Below, piece by piece: positions 18,666 to 25,884 of a stretch of DNA of 64,000 nucleotides. The notes below the pieces were generated by a model. It did not search any database, was not told the DNA's origin, and saw only the letters and a program-made list of their open reading frames with translations. Every line of letters starts with the position of its first letter. Position 1 is the stretch's first letter. The stretch comes from Ruegeria sp. AD91A (GTDB taxonomy: Bacteria; Pseudomonadota; Alphaproteobacteria; Rhodobacterales; Rhodobacteraceae): the NCBI RefSeq assembly GCF_003443535.1, contig NZ_CP031947.1, positions 620,001 through 684,000 on the forward strand, given 5' to 3'. A program made the translations under genes and the position numbers.

Positions 18666-19970
18666 ATGCGTATAGCAATGATCGGCACCGGTTATGTTGG
18701 TTTGGTGTCCGGTGTCTGCTTTTCGGACTTCGGTCATGACGTGATTTGCGTCGACAAGGCTGAGCAAAAGATCGACATGCTCAAGTCCGGAGAAGTGCCG
18801 ATCTATGAGCCAGGCCTGGATGTGCTGATGTCAAAAAACGTTGCTGCTGGTCGCCTGAGCTTTTCAACCGATCTGAAGACTGCAGTTGATGGTGCCGACG
18901 CGGTTTTCATCGCGGTCGGAACCCCGACCAGGCGAGGGGACGGCCACGCGGATTTGACCTATGTGATGGCGGCGGCAGAAGAAATCGCCCAGGCCATTAC
19001 CGGATACACTGTCATTGTCACCAAATCGACCGTGCCGGTGGGCACCAATAGAAGAGTTCAGGAGGTCGTTACCACTGCCAACCCCACAGCCGAATTCGAC
19101 GTGGCATCGAACCCTGAATTTCTGCGCGAAGGTGCTGCGATCGATGACTTCATGCGCCCGGATCGCGTCGTGGTCGGTGTGGAAAACGATCGCGCCGCCG
19201 AAGTGATGGCCGAAATCTACCGACCGCTCTATCTGCGTGACTTCCCGATCCTGACCACCGATCTGGAAAGCGCCGAGATGATCAAATACGCTGCCAACGC
19301 ATTTCTGGCGACCAAGATCACCTTCATCAATGAAATCGCGGGCCTGTGTGAAAAGGTCGGTGCGGATGTCAAGGAAGTTTCACGCGGCATCGGTCTGGAC
19401 GGACGAATTGGCAACAAGTTCCTGCACGCCGGACCAGGCTATGGTGGCTCTTGTTTTCCGAAGGATACGGCCGCGCTGGCGCGGATCGGACAGGATCACG
19501 CTTATCCGATGCAGATCACGGAAACCGTCATTCGGGTGAATGACGAGGTCAAGAAACGGATGATCGAGAAAATCCGCGACGCCTGCGACGACCGCCTCAA
19601 TGGCAAGACGGTGGCGGTTCTGGGTGTCACCTTCAAACCCAACACCGACGACATGCGCGACGCGCCATCACTGTCCATCATTCCCGCTTTGATCGGTGGA
19701 GGGGCCAAAGTGCGCGTCGTCGATCCGCAGGGCAAAGCGGAAGGCGATGCACTGTTGCCCGGAGTCGAATGGAGCGACGACCCCTATGCAGCAGTTCAAG
19801 GGGCTGACGTTGTGGTGTTGCTGACGGAGTGGAACGAGTTCCGCGCGTTGAACCTGACCGAGCTGGCCGGTTCCATGAACTCTGCCCGAATGGTAGATCT
19901 GCGCAATATCTATTCGAAGTCACAGGCGCTGAAATCCGGCTTTGAAACTTATGTCGGCGTTGGACGCTGA
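18666..19970 (+). CDS. ugd: UDP-glucose 6-dehydrogenase
   Basis: This 434-residue enzyme oxidises UDP-glucose to UDP-glucuronate with two NAD+, supplying precursors for exopolysaccharide and glycan synthesis in the cytoplasm. An N-terminal Rossmann domain has the IGTGYVGLVSG motif (6-16) and EFLREG at 151-156. The catalytic cysteine is C263 in GYGGSCFPKD, and the C-terminal domain has VLGVTFKPNTDDMRDAPS. Length and all motifs are normal. It stands alone, with no sugar or glycosyltransferase genes next to it. Confidence 0.95.
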   Translation: MRIAMIGTGYVGLVSGVCFSDFGHDVICVDKAEQKIDMLKSGEVPIYEPGLDVLMSKNVAAGRLSFSTDLKTAVDGADAVFIAVGTPTRRGDGHADLTYVMAAAEEIAQAITGYTVIVTKSTVPVGTNRRVQEVVTTANPTAEFDVASNPEFLREGAAIDDFMRPDRVVVGVENDRAAEVMAEIYRPLYLRDFPILTTDLESAEMIKYAANAFLATKITFINEIAGLCEKVGADVKEVSRGIGLDGRIGNKFLHAGPGYGGSCFPKDTAALARIGQDHAYPMQITETVIRVNDEVKKRMIEKIRDACDDRLNGKTVAVLGVTFKPNTDDMRDAPSLSIIPALIGGGAKVRVVDPQGKAEGDALLPGVEWSDDPYAAVQGADVVVLLTEWNEFRALNLTELAGSMNSARMVDLRNIYSKSQALKSGFETYVGVGR

Positions 19971-20002
19971 ACGCACACCGCCTGTTGGATCAAACACGCC
20001 CA

Positions 20003-20022
20003 CCGGACCTACTTGGGTCCGG
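20003..20022 (+). terminator. Hairpin between ugd and the convergent hydroxylase gene
   Basis: A 7-bp GC-rich stem CCGGACC/GGTCCGG with a 6-nt loop lies 33 bp after the ugd stop and 20 bp from the end of the convergent gene. There is no T-run, so it is a weak or factor-assisted terminator at best. Confidence 0.45.
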
Positions 20023-20042
20023 CAGGGCTCGGCCTTCACGGG

Positions 20043-21044
20043 CTATTCGGCGGCCCAGATATTGCGGCGGCGTTCCTTGACCATTTCATTGCCTTCATCG
20101 GTGCCGTCGTGGAACGTGTTGAACCATTCATCCCAAGGGGTTTCCCAGGTGCCGTAGTTGCAATCGAAAAACCGATGGTGCAGCTGGTGAAAGAAATCCC
20201 CGACCTGAAACTTGGCCTTGTTGCCGAACTTCACATGCTCGAACCCGGCATGAGAGGTTGGTGCACCGATGCCGTGATGGAACAGCAGGAAAATGGCGTG
20301 GATCGGATGCGACGGCAGCAGAAAAAATATCATTGTGTCGAACATCAGGAAAAAGCTCTCGACCGGATGCATCGCAAGCCCCGACCAAGGGCCGGTGTTG
20401 ATATTGCGGTGATGCCAAGCGTGGACTTTTGAATAGAGCACACCCACGTGCAGCAGCCTGTGCAACCAGTAGAAATGGAACCCGGCCCAGATCGGCACAA
20501 AAACGGTCACGGCGATGAACCAGATCGGGTTGCTGTCAAGTGTGATCATCGTGATCCAGCCATTGGCATAGGAGTACAGGATCAGACATTCCCAGAACGT
20601 CCAGAACGTCAACGCCGGGCCCAAGGTCCAGAACATATTGTCCCAGACCTGGTTTTTGAACGTGAATACCTTTGCGCCCTTCATCATCGGGCGCATGTCA
20701 TAGCGGTATTCGTCCTGTTGCGTGCGGAACCTCCAAAGGGCCAGGTGCAAGCCGCCTGCGGCCACCATCAGGATGCAGAAATTACGGAACCAGATTTTCG
20801 CAACCCAGTCCCAGCCGAAGTTCTCAATCCTGCTCAATGAAGGCGTCAGATAGGTCCAGGTGATGACCGCAAAGACCAGCAGCAGCGCCCGCAATGCAAG
20901 TGGGTTCCAGCTTTGCAACAGGTATTTAAACGCGGCCAGAGGTTTCATCGGCCAATCCCAGTAGGGCGCAGTCTGAATCGGCAGCTGGGGCGTGTAGTTC
21001 CAGATCTTGCGCTTGGCACGTGGCGGCAGGTCAGGGTCTGACAT
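20043..21044 (-). CDS. Sterol desaturase/fatty acid hydroxylase family membrane protein
   Basis: This 333-residue protein is an integral-membrane di-iron oxygenase of the fatty-acid-hydroxylase superfamily. Four or so membrane segments are visible (about 50-70, 85-105, 145-170, 178-198). The histidine boxes that bind the iron pair are HRLLH, HAWHHR, HHGIGAPTSH and HQLHHR. Family members hydroxylate or desaturate lipids such as fatty acyl chains, sterols or ornithine lipids; the substrate is unknown here. It is divergent from a LysR gene across 107 bp that hold a perfect palindrome, so it is probably under LysR control. Confidence 0.88.
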   Translation of the reverse strand: MSDPDLPPRAKRKIWNYTPQLPIQTAPYWDWPMKPLAAFKYLLQSWNPLALRALLLVFAVITWTYLTPSLSRIENFGWDWVAKIWFRNFCILMVAAGGLHLALWRFRTQQDEYRYDMRPMMKGAKVFTFKNQVWDNMFWTLGPALTFWTFWECLILYSYANGWITMITLDSNPIWFIAVTVFVPIWAGFHFYWLHRLLHVGVLYSKVHAWHHRNINTGPWSGLAMHPVESFFLMFDTMIFFLLPSHPIHAIFLLFHHGIGAPTSHAGFEHVKFGNKAKFQVGDFFHQLHHRFFDCNYGTWETPWDEWFNTFHDGTDEGNEMVKERRRNIWAAE

Positions 21045-21124
21045 AGTGGGCTCATTTCATCAGTTCACTGATCACAAGCCTAAGGCCAAGGATCAAAAGC
21101 TCAGACCATAATGTCTTGCCGGTG

Positions 21125-21145
21125 AGGCTAAGTTTTGCTTAGCCT
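21125..21145. promoter_or_regulatory. LysR-type operator palindrome
   Basis: A perfect 8-bp inverted repeat AGGCTAAG-TTTTG-CTTAGCCT sits 6 bp upstream of the LysR start codon at 21152 and 80 bp from the hydroxylase start. It contains the T-N11-A spacing typical of LysR sites (T at 21129, A at 21141). Its place at the start of the regulator gene suggests autorepression. Confidence 0.6.
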
Positions 21146-21151
21146 GCTGGA

Positions 21152-22042
21152 ATGAACACCCGTGTCCCTTCCCTCAACTGGCTGCGAGTATTCGAGGCTG
21201 CGGCCCGGACCGAAAGCTTTGCTCGTGCCGCGACCCAGTTGAACATGACACCTGCTGCCGTCAGCCAGCAGGTCAAGGCGTTGGAGACAAGACTGGGCAC
21301 ACCCTTGTTTCACCGTCACGCGCATGCGGTTACGTTGACCGAGACCGGGCGCGCCTATCTGCCGTCGGTACAGCAATCATTGCTCATGCTTGAAACAGCA
21401 ACCACCGGTCTGTTTGGCGAAACCCGCGAGCAGAGGCTTTACGTGCAGTCGGTGCTGCTTTTTGCACATGGCATTCTGGCCGGGGGCGTTCCTGAATTTC
21501 AGGCGGCGCATCCTCAGATCAACCTTTCGCTTTCGACGGGCAATGGTGTGTCGGACTTTGCCAATCGGTTTACTGACCTTCAGATCGTGTTCGGTAACCC
21601 TGCTCTGTTCGGCTCGGAAAGTGACGAGTTGATGCGCGAACATCTCTATCCCATCGCCCCAACTGAGATTGCTGCTCAGATTCAAGCACCAGAGGACTTG
21701 TTCAAGTTCACCTTGGTCGAAGTTTCGACGCACCGTGCAAGTTGGCCGCATTGGTTCGAACACCTGCGGCTGCCAGCGGGACAGGCACGATACTTCTTTG
21801 CCGACAATTCGGTGATGGCGGCAGAGCTCTGCGCCAGCGGATGCGGCATTGCATTGGCGCGCGCGCCGGCATCAGATCGGATTATGAAGCTGTCCGGTTT
21901 GATCCCCTGCCTGCCAGACATCTCATGTCCGGGGCAAGAAGCCTATCACCTGGTCTACCCTTCCCGAACGGCGCTGCGCCCGGCAGCGCGTACGTTTCGC
22001 GATTGGCTGATGGGCTACAGCCCCGCCGTCCAGACGCGGTAA
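21152..22042 (+). CDS. LysR-family transcriptional regulator (GcvA-like)
   Basis: This 296-residue regulator has an HTH at about residues 20-42 (FARAATQLNMTPAAVSQQVKALE) and a standard effector domain. It is divergent from the fatty-acid-hydroxylase-family gene and probably controls it. Its last 28 bp overlap the 3' end of the convergent DUF1612-like gene, so the two transcripts are antisense at their ends. The effector is unknown. Confidence 0.88.
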   Translation: MNTRVPSLNWLRVFEAAARTESFARAATQLNMTPAAVSQQVKALETRLGTPLFHRHAHAVTLTETGRAYLPSVQQSLLMLETATTGLFGETREQRLYVQSVLLFAHGILAGGVPEFQAAHPQINLSLSTGNGVSDFANRFTDLQIVFGNPALFGSESDELMREHLYPIAPTEIAAQIQAPEDLFKFTLVEVSTHRASWPHWFEHLRLPAGQARYFFADNSVMAAELCASGCGIALARAPASDRIMKLSGLIPCLPDISCPGQEAYHLVYPSRTALRPAARTFRDWLMGYSPAVQTR

Positions 22043-23103
22043 CGCCCCTGCCCGGTGACCTCGCGAACCAGACCCCGCTGCGCGAACAGGTCGAAGTTGC
22101 GCTGTACCGCCGCACGAGAAGCCTTGGTCAGTTCTTCGGCCAACGGCGCTGACACCATGGGCCAAGCTGTCAAAGCGTCGATCAGGCGCGGTGGGGTGCG
22201 ACCGCTCAGATCCTGCGTGACCTCTCTGGCCTTGTCCTCCCAGGCGCTGATCCGGTCCAGATGCAACAACCCTGCAAGGGCAGCCTGCCCTGCCCCAAGA
22301 ATCCAAGCACTCAGTTTTTCCGTCGGATCCCCCGATCCGCGCAGCGCGCCGGGCCCGGACAAGGCCAACGGCATGAACAGCGCACCGCCACGCCCCATGG
22401 ACGCTGCATGCCGCGCGGCAATGACGGCTGCTTCCGTGTCCTGTCCAATGCCTTGTGACACCGCCCGCCACGCATGAAACGCAATTGCTGACTGCGTCAC
22501 GGGATGCAACCCGTCCGCGTTTTGCATGACCTCAGCCAGATCAACAATAGATTCAGGGGTGGCGTCGGCCCCCTGAGCAAGCCTGTCAAGAAACGCAGTC
22601 AGACCAGTTTCCCAGCCGCCGGCGGCAGGTGCGGCACCCGAACTCAGGCGCCGAACCGCCCATCCCGCCCGGAACAACGCCTGCACGTCGTCATGCGTCG
22701 CACCGATCCGCAAACCTGTCCACAAAGCCAACCGATCAACGCTGATCCGGTCTCCCGTCCACCACCCCAGATCGGATGTCTCCATCAATGCCAAGCGGTG
22801 AGTCCACCCTTCGGGACCTGCCCGCAGCCGTTCGTCCAGCGCCCCAAAAGTCAGGGTCAGATCGGCAAGTTCCGCAGAAAGTTCGGACTGCGCGGCACGC
22901 CAATCGCGCGGATCGAACAGCAGGCGCTGTTCGGGCCGCGGTCCGGGCAGGAAGAAATCATCGTCTGCCACGTCTTCATCCGGTGGCAAGAACCAAAGGT
23001 CGTCCTCTTCGGACGGATCCCCGTCATATATACTGGCGGGGCCAAGATCTTCGGCCTCGTCTTCAGGAAGGGGCAAGGGTTTCTTCGGCGTCATACCCCG
23101 CAT
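22015..23103 (-). CDS. DUF1612/HTH (RHE_PE00001-like) family protein of unknown function
   Basis: This 362-residue soluble protein of unknown function has an acidic, low-complexity N-terminus (residues about 10-55). A middle region follows with an ALDERLRAGPEGWTHR stretch, and the C-terminus looks like a winged helix ending LVREVTGQGRYRVW. That ending and the middle region recall the rhizobial DUF1612 plus HTH family, whose function is unknown; this match is from memory of the family. An in-frame ATG at 23094 is an alternative start. Its 3' end overlaps the convergent LysR gene by 28 bp. It may be a DNA-binding protein; no partner gene is evident. Confidence 0.7.
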   Translation of the reverse strand: MRGMTPKKPLPLPEDEAEDLGPASIYDGDPSEEDDLWFLPPDEDVADDDFFLPGPRPEQRLLFDPRDWRAAQSELSAELADLTLTFGALDERLRAGPEGWTHRLALMETSDLGWWTGDRISVDRLALWTGLRIGATHDDVQALFRAGWAVRRLSSGAAPAAGGWETGLTAFLDRLAQGADATPESIVDLAEVMQNADGLHPVTQSAIAFHAWRAVSQGIGQDTEAAVIAARHAASMGRGGALFMPLALSGPGALRGSGDPTEKLSAWILGAGQAALAGLLHLDRISAWEDKAREVTQDLSGRTPPRLIDALTAWPMVSAPLAEELTKASRAAVQRNFDLFAQRGLVREVTGQGRYRVWTAGL

Positions 23104-23141
23104 TCTTCGGACATTCCTGTCGGTTCACAAGGGGTATTCCG

Positions 23142-23879
23142 TCAGCCCGCAAAGGTTCGGGTCAGAACATCCAGTTCGCCACTTAAATCGGTCTGCGGAG
23201 AGCTACCCAACAGCATGTAACCATAGCCATCCTGTGCCCAGGTCGCTGTTGCCAAACCACTCAGAACGGCCTGCTTGACCTCTGCCTTCGGGGCGTTTGG
23301 CCCCTGACGGATAACACAGAAGGCAAAAGGTTGACCCTGCTCATCGGCGAAAACGACCTGAACCAAGGGCCTTCCCTTGAACGACAAAACCTGTGCACGC
23401 TTCAGCGCCAAACCCGGCAGGGATTCCAGCGCTTCACGGTTCAGAGACCTGCCAAGTGCTGCCTCGGCCATCGCGAACTGTTTGTCCAGCGATGCCTCGG
23501 AACTGTCCAGCGAGACAATCGTCTCGGGCACATAAAGCGACTGATAGATCGCCGCTTGCTGCACCCAGCCTAGTTCTGCCGGGCGCGTTGCCCAGAACGT
23601 CAGGGCAACGGCTGCGACCCCGGCACTCGCGGCCACGGCCAGAAGGCGCAAAAATCCGCCATTGGCGTGATGCGCCACGGGTTCCGGCAAATCGACCTTC
23701 GGCGCCTCGGTGGGCAGTTTCTCAATAACGTCCTGAACGACAGGCGCGAACGGATCCAGCGCCATCAAGCGGCGTTCAAGCTCAACGTCATCCTCAACTG
23801 CAGCCTCGATGGCGCAGCTCTGAGCTTCATCCAGTGTGCCTTCCAGATACGCCAACAGCGTCTCGTCGGAAAACGTCAT
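23142..23879 (-). CDS. Membrane-anchored anti-sigma factor
   Basis: This 245-residue protein has the arrangement of an anti-sigma factor. A cytoplasmic N-terminal domain (residues about 1-70, beginning TFSDETLLAYLEGTLDEAQ) lacks the zinc-binding His-Cys-Cys motif. One membrane helix follows at about 78-97, then a periplasmic C-terminal domain. Its start overlaps the stop of the upstream ECF sigma gene by 4 bp, the usual sigma/anti-sigma coupling. It would hold the sigma factor inactive until a periplasmic or redox signal arrives. Confidence 0.82.
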   Translation of the reverse strand: MTFSDETLLAYLEGTLDEAQSCAIEAAVEDDVELERRLMALDPFAPVVQDVIEKLPTEAPKVDLPEPVAHHANGGFLRLLAVAASAGVAAVALTFWATRPAELGWVQQAAIYQSLYVPETIVSLDSSEASLDKQFAMAEAALGRSLNREALESLPGLALKRAQVLSFKGRPLVQVVFADEQGQPFAFCVIRQGPNAPKAEVKQAVLSGLATATWAQDGYGYMLLGSSPQTDLSGELDVLTRTFAG

Positions 23880-24412
23880 TTGCCACTCCGTCGCGCGGCG
23901 ACTGCCGCATCAAACTGCATCACGGTTTTCAGTTTCTGCCGGGCATTCGACAGCCGGCTCATGATTGTGCCGATGGGAACGTCCAGCAGAGCAGCGGCTT
24001 CGCGGTAGCTGTACCCTTCGACGAACACAAGCATGACCGTTTCCCGCTGCGCTTCTGGCAGCTGCATCACTTGAGTAAACACTTCAGCCGCAAAAATATT
24101 CGTTTCTGAATCCGGCCCGATTGCGACCAGTTCCGCTTCCGGCGTCACCGACAGCGCCTGTGCCCGCCGGACAGATCGAGACCGCACTTCGTTCAACCAG
24201 ATTGACCGGCAGATCGTCATCAGCCAACTGTCCAGACGATCATGCGACGTCACTTGATGATGTCGCTCAAGCGCACGCAGGCATGTGGCCTGCACCAGAT
24301 CGTCCGCCACATCCGATGCCCCCGACAAAGCCAGAGCAAACCGCCAGACGCGTTTTGAATGCGCCTGCACCGCTTCTCTGACGGCCTGTTCGGAAGTCAT
24401 CTCGGCACTCAT
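23876..24412 (-). CDS. ECF-type RNA polymerase sigma factor
   Basis: This protein of about 178 residues has sigma region 2 (VREAVQAHSKRVWRFALALSG through DDLVQATCLRALERH and WLMTICRSIWLNEVRSR) and region 4 (LPEAQRETVMLVFVEGYSYREAAALLDVPIGTIMSRLSNARQKL). The frame is open to 24478, but the ATG at 24412 is preferred because it leaves the usual short leader before region 2; an ATG at 24400 is also possible. No good Shine-Dalgarno is seen for any. It is divergent from the YceI-cytochrome gene and overlaps the anti-sigma gene. Confidence 0.87.
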   Translation of the reverse strand: MSAEMTSEQAVREAVQAHSKRVWRFALALSGASDVADDLVQATCLRALERHHQVTSHDRLDSWLMTICRSIWLNEVRSRSVRRAQALSVTPEAELVAIGPDSETNIFAAEVFTQVMQLPEAQRETVMLVFVEGYSYREAAALLDVPIGTIMSRLSNARQKLKTVMQFDAAVAARRSGK

Positions 24413-24496
24413 CGAATAAAATGCGACCTGTGTGTGTTTGTCAGTAACGGACCCGGCCCGCAGGGCCAGAATTGACATAAACTGCGGAGGAAAGAA

Positions 24497-25432
24497 ATGA
24501 AACTTCTGTTGAAGGCTGTCACGTTTGCGTCGGCAATTGTTGCAACACCCATTTGGGCGGAAGGATGGCTACTGGATTCCGAACGCTCGCATCTGGCCTA
24601 TGGGTCGATCAAGAAAGACTCGGTGGGCGAGGTCAACAGTTTCACCAACCTCAACGGGCACGTCCGGGATGGCATGGCTGAAATCGAAATCGACCTGTCC
24701 TCGGTCGAAACCAATATCGATATTCGCAATGAACGAATGATCGAATTTGTCTTTCGCCAGGCACCCACTGCATCCCTGACTGCCGAATTCGATATGGCAA
24801 AGGTTTCAGACCTGGCCGTCGGTGAAACTACGACGGTAGATGCTGCATCCGTGCTTTCGCTGGCCGGCACGGATGTTGAGTTTGACGCAGAAATGTTCGT
24901 CGCGCGCTTGTCTGAAACTTCGGTGCTTGTTTCGACAAACGACATGGTGTTTCTCAGTACGGAAGACGCCGGTCTCAACACGGGCGTGGACACGCTTATG
25001 GAGCTGGCAGACTTACCCGGTATCACCCGAACGGTACCAATCACGGCCCGGCTGATCTTTCACAGCGATGAGGAACAGGCCGCAGCGGCATCGGATGCAA
25101 CGGCTGTTGTTGCTGCCGCAACTGTCCAAGGTGACCCAACAGCCGGCAAAAAGGTCTTTCGCAAGTGCAGCGCCTGCCACAAACTGGAAGAACGCCGCCA
25201 TGGCGTCGGTCCGTCCTTGCACGGTATCCTCGGCACAAAGGCTGGTCAGGCAGAGGGATTCAAATACTCGACAGCACTGAAAGGTTCCGACATCGTCTGG
25301 ACGCATAGGACCCTGAGCGCGTTCCTGGCGGATCCCAAAGGCTATCTTCAGGGCAATCGAATGCAGTTTCGCGGCCTGAAAAAGAACGAGGATATTGTCG
25401 ACCTTCTGGCATATTTGCAGGAAGAAGGGTGA
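24497..25432 (+). CDS. Periplasmic YceI-domain / cytochrome c fusion protein
   Basis: This 311-residue protein has a signal peptide (MKLLLKAVTFASAIVATPIWA, cleavage near 21), a YceI-like lipocalin-fold domain (about 23-190), an Ala-rich linker (195-210) and a class I cytochrome c domain. The haem site is C224-S-A-C227-H228, with a likely axial Met near 289 in GNRMQF. YceI domains bind polyisoprenoid or amphiphilic molecules; cytochrome domains carry electrons. Joined, they suggest a periplasmic redox protein acting on or near an isoprenoid quinone-like ligand, which is an inference. A GAGGAAAG site precedes the start. It is divergent from the ECF sigma gene. Confidence 0.88.
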   Translation: MKLLLKAVTFASAIVATPIWAEGWLLDSERSHLAYGSIKKDSVGEVNSFTNLNGHVRDGMAEIEIDLSSVETNIDIRNERMIEFVFRQAPTASLTAEFDMAKVSDLAVGETTTVDAASVLSLAGTDVEFDAEMFVARLSETSVLVSTNDMVFLSTEDAGLNTGVDTLMELADLPGITRTVPITARLIFHSDEEQAAAASDATAVVAAATVQGDPTAGKKVFRKCSACHKLEERRHGVGPSLHGILGTKAGQAEGFKYSTALKGSDIVWTHRTLSAFLADPKGYLQGNRMQFRGLKKNEDIVDLLAYLQEEG

Positions 25433-25884
25433 CAGCGACCCGTGAGAGATAGGTCTTTGCGCCAAGTATCGACGTCAAACAACTGGACCCAGTAAAGGTC
25501 AGATACCTAGCCTGCGCCCGTCTCCTGTCTGTTTTCTGGACCAGTAAGGATTCAAAGTAGTCCGATATCCAGAAAACAGAGCTCTCTGTTAGCGGATTGT
25601 TGCCGAACGTTGCGAATCCTTTGCTGCGGGCCAAATCACATTTTGCGGTTTTTTTGCAAATCCAAGCATGCACCAATCTTGCCCGCACCGATACAATGGG
25701 GCAAATCGCGATGTCCATCGCTGCCTCCCGCTCTTGTCCGATCTTCAACCAGCTACTATCTAGCGAGGGTACATCTCAGATAGTCGGGATGGGCCGCTCT
25801 GCCGCAGCGTGGAATCTGTCCTTTAGGCCCGACAAAATATAGGTTATCTGAGCGTGCGCACAGTTTCACGATTTGGAGAACGCA
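25433..25884. other. Intergenic region with repeats, no gene recognised
   Basis: About 450 bp lie between the YceI-cytochrome gene and the ABC exporter. No frame with a recognisable product is present. The region contains a 13-bp perfect inverted repeat (listed separately) and an imperfect direct repeat, CTGGACCCAGTAAAGG at 25483 and CTGGACCAGTAAGG at 25536. A 7-bp inverted repeat ACTATCT/AGATAGT lies at 25755-25784. The exporter promoter probably lies in the AT-richer last 60 bp. Confidence 0.55.
25528..25580. repeat. 13-bp perfect inverted repeat with 27-nt spacer
   Basis: The arms are TCTGTTTTCTGGA (25528-25540) and TCCAGAAAACAGA (25568-25580). Transcribed, they would make a long stable hairpin; there is no T-run, so it is not a standard terminator. 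It begins about 95 bp after the YceI-cytochrome stop. It could be an RNA-end structure or a trace of a small mobile element. Confidence 0.75.
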
